From Nodosilinea sp. E11 (GTDB lineage Bacteria > Cyanobacteriota > Cyanobacteriia > Phormidesmidales > Phormidesmidaceae): 64,000 bases of DNA. The notes under the pieces were generated by a model. It did not search any database and was not told the DNA's origin. It saw only the letters and a list, made by a program, of their open reading frames with translations. The stretch spans positions 1,606,001 to 1,670,000 of the forward strand of contig NZ_CP136520.1 in the NCBI RefSeq assembly GCF_032813545.1, in the 5' to 3' direction. The position numbers and the translations under genes are program-made. Of the stretch, positions 27,615-35,951 are shown one piece after another (the stretch's first letter is position 1; each line of letters opens with the position of its first letter).

Positions 27615-28895
27615 ATGAAAATCAAGATTAATGGGATAACGAGCCTCGCTGATTCCAATAGATTTTTGCGAGCTCTCTGGGCTGAATTACGAAAACAATT
27701 CGGGAAATTCGCCTGGAATTATCAACCATCCAAAGATGGAACTTCACAAACCATTTTTCTTGGCTGGGGAAATGGGATACCCATCTCTTTATTATATAGC
27801 CAGAAATCCATAGTAAACGGTGTCCTATTTGGGAATGGTTCTAGTGAGCCTGTAGATGAAGCAAGTGAGTTAGGCTTAAAACTAAAGCAAAGCGTTGTTG
27901 CAGCACTTCAGCATCGAAATATTCCTAAAACGGAGATTCTAGAGGTGCCAATTTCATCTCTTTATAGTTCACTTGCTCCCTATAAAGGTGAGTGGCTTGA
28001 AATTTTGCCTGGACAACGGCCTATCTCCTTGCTAACTGTTAGAGTAAAAGCTTTTGACGAGACGGATGCGAAAACAGAACTCTTTCGCATTTCTTCGTTT
28101 ATTTTGGACGTGCTTAGCATAGAAACAAATAACATGTTTTGGATTGACAGCCAAAAACAGGACAAAGTTTACGAATTAAAGTTAGGAACGGAAGAAGCAG
28201 TCTGCCCAGAAGTAAATACTTCTCCCAATGATGAAGAATGGATTGACACATATCCATCTCACAACGGATATATGCTTATTTCAAATCAGGCCATCCAATT
28301 CCTTGATCGGATTTTGTCAAAAGATGAGCTGAGTAGTACTGAAAGTTTATTTATCCGCTCTTGTCATCACTATCATATGGCAAGGATTCAAGATGCATTA
28401 ATTTACAATCGCTTGTATTCTCCGAACAGTCAGCCCAACGATGAACCACTTGGAATTATTTTGGAAGAAGATCCCCGCTTCAAAGAAGCACCTATATTTG
28501 CTGGACGAGCTAATGAGATTGCTACAGTACTTTATATGTCTGCAATTGAAGTTGTTTCAATGATTGACGCTAATCCTTCCGAGAAGTGTACAAGTTGTGG
28601 TCAAGAACAATATAGAATTTCAGCACGTGTTGCAGAATACGTCAATAAATATGATGAGGGGGGGCATTTATCTAAAGTCTTCAAGTCCCTTTATAGCAAG
28701 AGATCAAAGTATCTTCATGCAGGGGCTTTACTGAGTGATCATGCATATGTTGGGACAACCATACCTAAATTGGATCCCTCGTCAGACTCTGGTATGTCCG
28801 AGATGATCTCTGTTCCTGTCATAAACCTACGAGAATGGACTGGTTATATGCTTCGTCAACAACTTAAATCTTTATTATTAGCTGGTGGGCTATGA
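27615..28895 (+). CDS. HEPN-like (ApeA-type) protein in an A+T-rich island
   Basis: 426 residues from ATG 27615; a TTG three codons earlier is the only alternative. The gene is strikingly A+T-rich beside its neighbours and uses codons the other genes avoid, a sign of recent transfer. The N-terminal half is a beta-rich region of unknown fold (LFRISSFILDVLSIETNNMFW). The C-terminal region resembles Apea-like HEPN domains: AIEVVSMIDANP, a CTSC pair at residues 325-328, ISARVAEYV, and LYSKRSKYLHAG, where R363 and H368 make the R-x4-H ribonuclease motif. This suggests a growth-arrest or antiphage RNase, but no known partner gene is adjacent. Family assignment is by eye. Confidence 0.6.
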   Translation: MKIKINGITSLADSNRFLRALWAELRKQFGKFAWNYQPSKDGTSQTIFLGWGNGIPISLLYSQKSIVNGVLFGNGSSEPVDEASELGLKLKQSVVAALQHRNIPKTEILEVPISSLYSSLAPYKGEWLEILPGQRPISLLTVRVKAFDETDAKTELFRISSFILDVLSIETNNMFWIDSQKQDKVYELKLGTEEAVCPEVNTSPNDEEWIDTYPSHNGYMLISNQAIQFLDRILSKDELSSTESLFIRSCHHYHMARIQDALIYNRLYSPNSQPNDEPLGIILEEDPRFKEAPIFAGRANEIATVLYMSAIEVVSMIDANPSEKCTSCGQEQYRISARVAEYVNKYDEGGHLSKVFKSLYSKRSKYLHAGALLSDHAYVGTTIPKLDPSSDSGMSEMISVPVINLREWTGYMLRQQLKSLLLAGGL

Positions 28896-29087
28896 GCGCT
28901 GACTCACCAAAAGCCCCAAGCGCTTTAATCTTGCACTACGATCGCACCATCCCCCCCGCCCAACCAAACCTGCGACGACTACGAACCCCTGCTCGCCAGC
29001 CGTCGCGACGATACCACCATCAAAATTCGCGTCAACGCCCACACCCCAACAGATCTCGCTTATAGCTCCCACGGCTGGCCACGGTAA
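28892..29087 (+). pseudogene. Frameshifted gene remnant next to the HEPN-like gene
   Basis: An ATG overlaps the preceding stop (ATGA) and reads MSADSPKAPSALILHYDRT then IPPAQPN. Another frame then carries on with DDYEPLLASRRDDTTIKIRV up to SSHGWPR and a stop at 29085-29087. Each part looks like real protein in GC-rich host-type codons, so a single frameshift or small deletion joins them. I do not recognise the family. A programmed frameshift cannot be excluded. Confidence 0.4.
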
Positions 29088-29092
29088 CACCC

Positions 29093-29132
29093 AAAAAAAG
29101 CCCCCTGCTTTTCTTAAAAACAAGGGGGCTTG
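29093..29132 (-). terminator. Rho-independent terminator of sigC
   Basis: On the minus strand CAAGGGGGCTT's partner AAGCCCCCTTG pairs with GCAGGGGGCTT and is followed by seven T. It lies 20 bases past the stop of the sigma factor gene. Confidence 0.85.
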
Positions 29133-29151
29133 AGGTAGCTATGCAGGATCT

Positions 29152-30414
29152 CTAGTTCAGCGCTTCGAGGTAGTCGCGGACGCGATTGCGGCGCTTGGGC
29201 TGACGCAGCTTTTGCAACGCCTTCGACTCGATCTGACGCACTCGCTCGCGGGAAAGCTCCAGAGCGCGGCCAATCTCAGCCAGGGAGTAGGGGGTGCCGT
29301 CGCCCAGGCCAAAGCGCATGTTGATCACATCTTGCTCACGGGTAGTGAGGTCGGCCATCAACTGTTGCAGATCGCGGCGCAGCGACTCGCGAATCAGCAT
29401 GTCTTCGGGCGACATGCAGTCGGTTTCGAGCAGGTCGCCCAGCTCGGTGTCGCGGTCTTTGCCCACCTTAGTTTCGAGCGAGACGGCGCGGGGCACCCGC
29501 AGCAGCACTTCGCGCACCTGGGCGGCGGTCATGTCTAGCTCGCGGGCGATGTCTTCGACCGAAGGGGTACGGCCTTTCTCTTGAGAGAGCTTGCGCTGGG
29601 CCTTTTTGATTTTGTTGAGCTTTTCGGTGATGTGGACTGGCAGGCGAATGGTGCGGCTCTGGGTCGCGATCGCCCGCGTAATGCCCTGACGAATCCACCA
29701 GTAGGCATAGGTGCTAAAGCGATAGCCCTTGGTGGGGTCAAACTTTTCGACCGCCCGCTCTAGGCCCAGGGTGCCTTCTTGAATGAGGTCGAGCAGCTCC
29801 AGACCCCGGTTTTGATATTTCTTCGCCACCGACACCACCAGGCGCAGGTTGGCCTTAATCATGTGCTCTTTGGCGCGAATGCCCTCAGAGATGGCCTTTT
29901 CTAGCTCAGGCACAGTGAGGTTGCTGAGTGCAGCCCAGGCGCGCTTGCCTTCGGCCAGGGAGGGCTTGAGTTCGGTGATGGGCACCTCAGCAGCGGCGGC
30001 CCAGCGCTCTAGAGACGGGCGATAGCCCAACTGCGACGAAAGGCGATCGCGGGTTTGCAGCAGCTTGCTGTAAACGGCTAAAATGCCACCCTTGGCCTCG
30101 GCAGCGGTGTTTAAGTCTTCGAGCAGCTGCATATAGCCCTGCACGCACTGGGCCTCAGCGACCTCTTCGTGGCGCTCTAGCAGGCGTACTCGGCCAATTT
30201 CTTGCAGGTAGAGGCGCACTAGATCAGTGGTGCGACGCCCCTTCAGCACGGCCGCTGTGTCGGCCTCAAAGTCGCTGTCATTAGCATCGGCGGCAGCGAA
30301 ATCATGGAGCTTGAGGGAGCTGCCGTCCTCATCATCGCCTAAGCTAGGCAGGCCAAACTCCTGATCAGCCAGGGGGGAGGCTTTATCTCTGCTGTAGTGG
30401 GGTGTTGCTACCAT
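29152..30414 (-). CDS. sigC: Group 2 RNA polymerase sigma factor, SigC type
   Basis: 420 residues from the ATG giving MVATPHYSRDK. All sigma-70 regions are present: 1.2 (TTDLVRLYLQEIGRVRLL, about residues 62-79), 2 (LIQEGTLGLERAVEKFDPTKGYRFSTYAYWWIRQGI), 3 (ITEKLNKIKKAQRKLSQE) and 4 (YSLAEIGRALELSRERVRQIESKALQKLR). The VRLYLQEIGRVRLLERHEEVAEAQ form of region 1.2 is what I associate with SigC rather than the housekeeping SigA, which has VRMYLREIGRIPLL. It probably serves stationary-phase or carbon/nitrogen responses, as SigC does elsewhere. The symbol rests on this recall. Confidence 0.75.
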   Translation of the reverse strand: MVATPHYSRDKASPLADQEFGLPSLGDDEDGSSLKLHDFAAADANDSDFEADTAAVLKGRRTTDLVRLYLQEIGRVRLLERHEEVAEAQCVQGYMQLLEDLNTAAEAKGGILAVYSKLLQTRDRLSSQLGYRPSLERWAAAAEVPITELKPSLAEGKRAWAALSNLTVPELEKAISEGIRAKEHMIKANLRLVVSVAKKYQNRGLELLDLIQEGTLGLERAVEKFDPTKGYRFSTYAYWWIRQGITRAIATQSRTIRLPVHITEKLNKIKKAQRKLSQEKGRTPSVEDIARELDMTAAQVREVLLRVPRAVSLETKVGKDRDTELGDLLETDCMSPEDMLIRESLRRDLQQLMADLTTREQDVINMRFGLGDGTPYSLAEIGRALELSRERVRQIESKALQKLRQPKRRNRVRDYLEALN

Positions 30415-30764
30415 GACGCTCTCTAGTAACTTGTACCAAACATGTACCGATAGGCCATTTGCCAACCTGAGCTCAGTATTCCCAAACTGTCAGGACTTTG
30501 GAACAGCGGCTGGAGTTCCAGGGGAAAGCAGGATGGAGATCGGGGGGGTAGGTACTCTCCCCGAGGGCCAAAACTCACCGGGGTGAATTGAGGACCTAAC
30601 CATGCCGCAGGCTGAGGCCAGCAAAGACGTATCGTCCCCGTAATCTACGACGCCAGCAGGGATAATTCCTGACGGAACGTTACACCTTGGCAAAATCCTC
30701 ACATTGAACCCGAACTGGCCTATAGGATGTGAGCATTCGTTGCGATTGAGAGCAGGCTTCGCTC
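30415..30764. promoter_or_regulatory. Divergent region between sigC and the PCP_red gene
   Basis: 350 bases carrying the promoters of two divergent genes. The open frames inside lack protein-like composition. I see no member of the window's repeat families and cannot place promoter boxes with confidence. Confidence 0.35.
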
Positions 30765-30935
30765 ATGGTTGATGGTCTTTCCTGGGCAGCAGAGGCCCAG
30801 GCCAAACTCAAAAACATTCCATTTTTTGTTCGTGCCCAGGCCCGAAAGCGCATTGAAGATGTAGCCCGAGACCTAGGGGTCGAAGAGGTGACTGCGGAAC
30901 TGGTCGAGCAGGTGCGCCTAGAGCTAGGCCAGTAA
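30765..30935 (+). CDS. PCP_red domain small protein
   Basis: 56 residues. The sequence [26 protein letters not shown] with the following helix matches the PCP_red domain, the short C-terminal module of the ChlB subunit of light-independent protochlorophyllide reductase, here on its own as in many cyanobacteria. A role in chlorophyll metabolism is suggested by the family name but has not been shown for free-standing copies. A 14-base perfect palindrome CTCTACCGGTAGAG at 30986-30999 follows and may end the transcript. Confidence 0.85.
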   Translation: MVDGLSWAAEAQAKLKNIPFFVRAQARKRIEDVARDLGVEEVTAELVEQVRLELGQ

Positions 30936-31161
30936 ATAGGCCCGCAGGTTATCGCTTAACCTCGTCTCTGCCTGGCGAACATCGCCTCTACCGGTAGAGA
31001 TAGGTTCTCTATGGGAGGTAGCGCTAAGGTTATAAACGAGTTCACACGCTGGTTACGTGACCCAGGGCCCGTATCTAATCGGCGATCTCGCCCAAGCTTA
31101 CTGGGCACCCTCCGCCCTAACAATGTGGCCTTTGCCTCTGTAATTGACTCAGGGTCGAAGG

Positions 31162-31195
31162 GCACTGAATTAAGGCTGGTGGGCAGTGCCCTACG
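31162..31195. repeat. GGTGGGCAGTGCCC repeat, deleted copy
   Basis: GCACTGAATTAAGGCTGGTG and the following bases are identical to 32363-32401 except for four missing bases (CACC) in the palindrome. It lies 230 bases before dps, inside an open frame that runs into dps but is not protein-like. Confidence 0.7.
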
Positions 31196-31297
31196 GCGGG
31201 CCAAGGCTTTCGGCAATCTGCGAGAGCTTATTTCAGTGCCATCCGACTCAGGATCGCTTGATTCTGAAACAACTTTAAGGTGTCGGGTTGCAAGTCG

Positions 31298-31312
31298 TAC
31301 TCATAACGAGTA
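31298..31312. promoter_or_regulatory. Possible operator upstream of dps
   Basis: Inverted repeat TACTC-ATAAC-GAGTA, 113 bases before the dps start. Dps genes are commonly controlled by peroxide or iron regulators; this site does not match a PerR or Fur box well enough to name one. Confidence 0.3.
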
Positions 31313-31424
31313 TGATTTAGAGGTGCCCAAGGCGAGGATGGTACGATTTCAGCATCAAGCCCTCGGGCGCGTCAGTAGGTTTGTTGGTTACACAATTCGA
31401 TTGTCAGGTAAAAAGAGAGGCCCT

Positions 31425-31955
31425 ATGGTTGCAACTCCTGTAAAAACTCAAGCCAAACGTCGGTTTTACCCAACCCGCATTGATATGGCGGCCAATGTGC
31501 GATCGCAGGTCTGTGAGGTCTTAAACCAGACCCTAGCCGCTACCCTCGACCTCAAAACCCAGACCAAGCAGGCCCACTGGAATGTCAAGGGCATGGATTT
31601 CTTTCAGCTCCACGAGCTGTTTGACGAACTAGCAGGCGAGCTAGAAGGCTATGTCGATATGGTGGCTGAGCGCGTCACCGCCCTGGGGGGCACCGCCATG
31701 GGCACCGCCCGCATCGCCGCCAGCGAGTCGATCTTGCCCGAGTATCCCTTCGACGCCATTGACGGGGCCGAGCATGTAACAGCTCTGGCGGAGCGGTTTG
31801 CCGCCTACGGCAAGCATGTGCGCGAAGCGATCGCCACTACCGATGACCTGGGCGATGCTGACACCGCCGATCTCTACACCGAGATCTCTCGCACCATCGA
31901 CATGCGTCTGTGGTTCCTTGAGGCCCACTTGGTAAAGAAGTCTGAGCTTGACTAG
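31425..31955 (+). CDS. dps: Dps family DNA-binding ferritin-like protein
   Basis: 176 residues from the ATG giving MVATPVKTQAKRRFYPTRIDM; the frame is open for another 414 bases upstream, but that part is not protein-like and includes a dispersed repeat. Dps features: LDLKTQTKQAHWNVKGMDFFQLHELFDELAGELEGYVDMVAERVTALGG contains the His, Asp and Glu of the inter-subunit ferroxidase site, and the C-terminal helix ends RTIDMRLWFLEAHL. The basic N-terminal tail could bind DNA. The dodecamer oxidises and stores iron and protects DNA against peroxide. Confidence 0.95.
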   Translation: MVATPVKTQAKRRFYPTRIDMAANVRSQVCEVLNQTLAATLDLKTQTKQAHWNVKGMDFFQLHELFDELAGELEGYVDMVAERVTALGGTAMGTARIAASESILPEYPFDAIDGAEHVTALAERFAAYGKHVREAIATTDDLGDADTADLYTEISRTIDMRLWFLEAHLVKKSELD

Positions 31956-32036
31956 CCTAGATTCTTCGCGATCGGAGCAAGACGGGCCAGCAGCCTATCC
32001 CCTAAGCGGGTGTCCACTCAGGTTCTGAGGATGTCT

Positions 32037-32119
32037 AATACCGATCCGAATTCCATACCCCCGATACCCAACCGGTTGACCGGTTAGGCATCGGGGGTAG
32101 CCAAGGAGGCTTTGAGATG
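32037..32119. repeat. MITE-like repeat, short copy
   Basis: AATACCGATCCGAATTCCATACCCCCGAT at the left and ATCGGGGGTAGCCAAGGAGGCTTTGAGAT at the right, with an inner palindrome ACCGGTTGACCGGT. The surrounding gap 31956-32439 also has another small repeat (32363-32401) and the ho1 terminator, and no supported gene. Confidence 0.7.
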
Positions 32120-32300
32120 AGGACACTCCTGTGAGATAGCCGTTCCGGCTGTCCACTTCCGGCGACCAAGGCATCACAGCACCACCTGGCTCTCGGCGGC
32201 AGAGGGCGCTGCGATCGCAGCTCACGTCAAGCCCACCTGCACCAAACCATTTCTTAGCTGGCCGTCGGCAGCAGTCAGGTACAGCCCCAGGCTAATACCT

Positions 32301-32338
32301 AAAAATCGAGGGAAGCGATACTATATCGCTTCCCTCGA
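32301..32338 (-). terminator. Rho-independent terminator of the heme oxygenase gene
   Basis: A perfect 15-base stem TCGAGGGAAGCGATA/TATCGCTTCCCTCGA with a three-base loop; on the minus strand it is followed by five T. It is about 100 bases downstream of ho1, with a GGTGGGCAGTGCCC repeat in between. Confidence 0.85.
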
Positions 32339-32362
32339 CTAAAGCATGGTCTATCTGGAATA

Positions 32363-32401
32363 GCACTGAATTAAGGCTGGTGGGCAGTGCCCACCCTACG
32401 G
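32363..32401. repeat. GGTGGGCAGTGCCCACC repeat, intact single arm
   Basis: The full unit GCACTGAATTAAGGCTGGTG followed by GGCAGTGCCCACCCTACGG. It lies between the ho1 stop and its terminator. Confidence 0.7.
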
Positions 32402-32439
32402 TAGATCCAATCGGTCTACCTGTGTGACCAAGCCAGATG

Positions 32440-33156
32440 CTACTCGGCAGTAGCTAGCTCGGTGCTGCCCCGGCGACGGCGGCTGGTGAGGGTATTGAAC
32501 AGCATCTGGCCGATCGCCTTCACCAGGTTGCCTTCTAGCTCCTTAAACATCTCCATGTTCAAGCCAAAGGCGTCGTTAGCCTCTTCTACAATGCTGGCCA
32601 CCATAGCCTCATCCACCGGAGCGGCATCCATCGACTCGCGGTACTTAACCTTAAAGGCCTTCTCGTCAGAGATTTCGGGGAACTCGTAGAAGGCAGTGCC
32701 CTCGCCCTCAGAGAGATTCATCGCCCGCTGGGCAATGCCCTTGAGAATTTGACCACCGGACAGGTCGCCAATATAGCGAGTGTAGGAATGGCTGACCAAC
32801 AGCTCAGGCTGGGTATTGGCCACCTCGCGAATGCGATCGACGTAGCGCTGCCCACCGGGAGTCATAGAGATTTCGCTAGCCCAGTTAGGACCGTAGTAGT
32901 AGGCTAGATCAGCCTCTAGCGATGCCTTGCGGTGCAGCTCTGGGAAGTAAACCTTAGAGACCACCGGATGCTCTTTGTGGCGCTCTAGCTCTTCTTCCAT
33001 GGCTGCATAGGCGTAGTAGAAGTTGGCCACTAGCTTGCGGTAAGAGTTCTTCTCGACCACGCCGCGCAAAAAGCAGCGCACAAAGCCCATGTTTTCGGCC
33101 ATGGTATGGGCTTTTTTGGTGCCTTCACGCAGCTCGGTGGATAGGTTACTGCTCAT
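32440..33156 (-). CDS. ho1: Heme oxygenase (biliverdin-producing), HO-1 type
   Basis: 238 residues. It opens heme with O2 and reduced ferredoxin to biliverdin IX-alpha, iron and CO, the first step toward phycocyanobilin for the phycobilisome encoded 20 kb downstream. LREGTKKAHTMAENMGF carries the proximal heme ligand His17; the distal helix SHSYTRYIGDLSGGQILKGIAQRAM has the flexible Gly pair of all heme oxygenases. The C-terminus (SRRRRGSTELATAE) is basic. It is a single gene with its own terminator. The 360 bases upstream to the USP gene's stop hold its promoter. Confidence 0.96.
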   Translation of the reverse strand: MSSNLSTELREGTKKAHTMAENMGFVRCFLRGVVEKNSYRKLVANFYYAYAAMEEELERHKEHPVVSKVYFPELHRKASLEADLAYYYGPNWASEISMTPGGQRYVDRIREVANTQPELLVSHSYTRYIGDLSGGQILKGIAQRAMNLSEGEGTAFYEFPEISDEKAFKVKYRESMDAAPVDEAMVASIVEEANDAFGLNMEMFKELEGNLVKAIGQMLFNTLTSRRRRGSTELATAE

Positions 33157-33516
33157 GCTGACTGTCTCGCTCTAGGGTTGATGTAAAAGGTGAGGTTTAA
33201 ACGAAGGCTTGGTTTAGACAATGCCTGCTCAGGCAATATTAGCCCCCTACAAGTAAGGGCTTAACATGCCATTACACGAGCTACATTTGTTTAACTTAGA
33301 CCGATTTGATGACCGTTTTCATTACGAATTTTTACAAGCATTTACTCAAGGCCATACTGTTTTCAGGATAAGCCGTAGACCCTTGTCTTAACCGGTCTCT
33401 GGGGCTACAAAACGTTACGGAATACCGCGCCGGTTGGGTCGGAGATTTGCAGCCCCCAGTTTAGGGGTAGCTGTGCAGGCCGACCCCACCGACAACTGCC
33501 GAAAGGTAACTAGCCC
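33157..33516. promoter_or_regulatory. Upstream region of ho1
   Basis: A+T-richer than its surroundings near 33220-33370. It should contain the ho1 promoter; I cannot identify a regulator site. Nothing else is seen. Confidence 0.35.
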
Positions 33517-34371
33517 TTAGGCCGCCATCCGAGTCAGCAGCACCGGGCAGGTGGCATATACCCGCACGAAGTCGGTCAACGACTCACCGAGTACCTTATC
33601 TAGGTCGGGTAGGCCCTTGGCGATGCTGGGGCGGCGATCGGGTGAACCTAGAATGATCAGGTCCATATTGCGGTCTTCTGCCAGTTCACAGATGCGGCGA
33701 CCGGGCTTGCCCTCGGGGGCAGCCAGTTTGTAGTCAATGCCGTACTTCTTCGCCTCGGCGGCGGCAGCCATCAAAATCGGGTCTTGGTTGGGGTCGGCAC
33801 TGGCCACGTCAAAGGGCTTGCTCTTGAGGCTAGAAACCGTGTGCACCAGCGTTAGCTCGCCGCCTTTGATATCGCGCAGCAGAGAAATGGCAATATTCAA
33901 CCCTTCCTTGGCCGAGTCAGACTTGTCCATCGCCACCATCACCCGCTTGATGGGGCGAATGCTGTAGAGGTCGTCTTTGACCAGCAGCATGGGCCGCGAC
34001 GACAGTTGAAACACGTATTGGCTGACAGAGTTTTCGAGAATAGCCTTGAGCCCCTGCAAGCCCCGCGACCCCATGACAATTAGATCGGCGTCGACTTCTT
34101 CGGCCACCTGAATCACAACGTCTTTAGGGTCACCCTCCCGCAGTACGGCATTGACCCGGCTGGGGTCAAGGTTGAGCTGGGTAATAGCAGTGGCCAGGGT
34201 GCGGCCCCCCGCTTCCCAACGCTCTGCCATGGTTTCGGCAGACACTTGAGAGGGCACCACATGCAGCACCGTGATCGAGGCTCGCTGCACCAGGGGAATA
34301 TCCATTAGCGCCTTCATCATGGCTTCGGTGTTGCCGGTGCCAGAATCGGCTAAAAGAATTTTTTCGATCAT
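33517..34371 (-). CDS. Tandem-domain universal stress protein
   Basis: 284 residues with two USP domains. The first has the nucleotide-binding block DADLIVMGSRGLQGLKAILENSVSQYVF, with the G-x2-G-x9-G-S pattern partly kept, and the second has MDLIILGSPDRRPSIAKG, where that pattern is weaker, so perhaps only one half binds ATP. Such proteins support survival in stress or dormancy; the molecular role is undefined. ATG 34371 is preceded by GAGGAAACC. It is the only gene of its transcription unit. Confidence 0.9.
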   Translation of the reverse strand: MIEKILLADSGTGNTEAMMKALMDIPLVQRASITVLHVVPSQVSAETMAERWEAGGRTLATAITQLNLDPSRVNAVLREGDPKDVVIQVAEEVDADLIVMGSRGLQGLKAILENSVSQYVFQLSSRPMLLVKDDLYSIRPIKRVMVAMDKSDSAKEGLNIAISLLRDIKGGELTLVHTVSSLKSKPFDVASADPNQDPILMAAAAEAKKYGIDYKLAAPEGKPGRRICELAEDRNMDLIILGSPDRRPSIAKGLPDLDKVLGESLTDFVRVYATCPVLLTRMAA

Positions 34372-34593
34372 GGTTTCCTCGTATTGTTGCGCTCTATGGT
34401 GAGAGTGACTCTAATGGATTAGCGGGATATAAAACTGAAAAGTAACGTGATCTCAACCATCATAGGCACTGGGTTTGAGCCTATTTTGGCCGGATTAATA
34501 ATTTGTAGTAGAGTCGCCCATCGACCAACCCCGCCCAATACTATGGCCGCCATAGATGGGTTGCCAATTCAATTGTTATAGATTGAGAAAACC

Positions 34594-35025
34594 TTGGTAG
34601 AACAGTTTCGTTGGTTTGACTACCCAGTCACAGTGCAGCCCCACCACACCGACTACGCGGGCATTGTCTGGCACGGCACCTACATCGCCTGGATGGAGGA
34701 AGCCCGAGTGACCTACTTGAATGCCTGTGGATTATCTTTTGCCGATTGGGTCAAGGCGGGGGTAGACCTGCCCGTGGTCGATCTGGTGCTAAAGTATCGG
34801 CGATCGCTCACCCTGGGCGATACGGCCTTAGTCAAGGCTCGCCTGACTCCAACTAAGGGCGTGCGCGTGGTGTGGCATTACGACATTCAAAACGCCGCCA
34901 CGGGTGAGACCTGCATTGAGGGCACCGTCACCCTGGCGATGGTTGATTTCAGCACCCGCCGAGTGCTGCGTCGCCTGCCCGCCCCGTTACAGGCTGTCCT
35001 CGACCAGATGCCGCTGATGAGATGA
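34594..35025 (+). CDS. Acyl-CoA thioesterase, 4HBT hotdog family (possibly DHNA-CoA thioesterase)
   Basis: 143 residues from TTG 34594; no ATG is possible because a stop lies just upstream. The hotdog-fold active site HHTDYAGIVWHGTYIAWMEEAR contains the catalytic Asp of the 4-hydroxybenzoyl-CoA thioesterase group. In cyanobacteria a protein of this size and motif hydrolyses 1,4-dihydroxy-2-naphthoyl-CoA in phylloquinone synthesis, which is the best guess here, but other aryl- or acyl-CoA esters are possible. It is followed by a pentapeptide-repeat gene on the same strand after 158 bases. Confidence 0.82.
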   Translation: MVEQFRWFDYPVTVQPHHTDYAGIVWHGTYIAWMEEARVTYLNACGLSFADWVKAGVDLPVVDLVLKYRRSLTLGDTALVKARLTPTKGVRVVWHYDIQNAATGETCIEGTVTLAMVDFSTRRVLRRLPAPLQAVLDQMPLMR

Positions 35026-35183
35026 CCTAGCCAGGAAACTTCTCTGGAGGCTGACCCCCAAAACTTTGTAGGATGAGCAAAGCGAAGCGTGCCCATCATG
35101 GCTACTCAGCATGATTAGGATGGGCACAGGCGATCGCTTTTGCCCATCCCCCTTTGCCCATCCAAACAGTGTCTCAACCAGCC

Positions 35184-35690
35184 ATGTTGCTCTCTCTCCC
35201 TAGATTCTTTGCCGTTGCGTTGTCTCTGCTAGTGATACTGGTGGGCGGGCTCAGTATTGCCCCTGCGGCCTACGCCCAAGACAACACCGTAGACTACACC
35301 CTCACCGATCTGAGCTTCCGCGACTTTTCGGGTAAGCAGCTCTCAGGCACCTCCTTCGCGGCGGCAGAGATGCGGGAGGCTAACTTCGCCAAGGCTGATC
35401 TGAGCAAAACCATTCTGACTAAGGCGTCGTTTTTGCGGGCTAACCTGGCGGGGGCTAACCTGGCGGGTACTTTTGCCGATCGCGTTATTTTCGACGGAGC
35501 CGACCTCTCCAACGCCATCTTTAGCGATGCCCTGCTTACTAGCAGCAGCTTCGGTGAAGCCAACATTACTGGAGCAGATTTTTCGGGGGCCATTATCGAT
35601 CGCTTTCAAACAGCGCAGATGTGCAAGTACGCCGACGGCGTCAATGAGACCACCGGGGTGGCAACGCGGGATAGTTTAGGCTGCCGGTAG
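35184..35690 (+). CDS. Secreted pentapeptide-repeat protein, probably thylakoid lumen or periplasm
   Basis: 168 residues from ATG 35184. The signal peptide FFAVALSLLVILVGGLSIAPAAYAQ is followed by about 17 pentapeptides of the A(D/N)LSX type (for example EANFAKADLSKT, RANLAGANLAG, ADLSNAIF), which build a right-handed beta-helix. The end CKYADGVNETTGVATRDSLGCR, with a cysteine at each end, is shared by lumenal pentapeptide proteins of cyanobacteria and plants (I recall TL15/TL17-like proteins). The biochemical role is unknown. An in-frame TTG at 35154 would only lengthen the leader. Confidence 0.85.
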   Translation: MLLSLPRFFAVALSLLVILVGGLSIAPAAYAQDNTVDYTLTDLSFRDFSGKQLSGTSFAAAEMREANFAKADLSKTILTKASFLRANLAGANLAGTFADRVIFDGADLSNAIFSDALLTSSSFGEANITGADFSGAIIDRFQTAQMCKYADGVNETTGVATRDSLGCR

Positions 35691-35768
35691 GGCAGAAGGG
35701 TGAATGGGTAGGAGAGTGGATGAGAATAGATAATTAGCGATCGCAAGCAGCCGAGGACTTCGCCATGC

Positions 35769-35951
35769 TTGCCACTAAGCCAGAAAGCTACTTTAGCTCC
35801 TGCAACAGTTCCACCTCGACCAATCAGAACGACCGAGTCAATTGTCTCGGCTATTCTCAATGGCCAACGCAATGTCACCGTTGAGCACATTGAAAAGTTG
35901 GCTGATTTCTTCCACAGTTCCCCCGCCCCATGCTTTCCTCGAATATCGTGA
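35769..35951 (+). pseudogene. Remnant of a HigA-like XRE antitoxin gene
   Basis: The readable part ESIVSAILNGQRNVTVEHIEKLADFFH is the end of a helix-turn-helix domain as found in HigA/XRE antitoxins (S-x-I-L-N-G-x-R). The region before it has lost its frame and has no ATG; only a TTG would start it. No toxin gene is nearby. The next gene begins inside its last codon (TGATG). Confidence 0.55.

Noticed and set aside
31011-31424. N-terminal extension of Dps
   Set aside because: Dps proteins start near MVATPVKTQ; the extension includes a dispersed repeat and has no domain, so the gene is taken from 31425.
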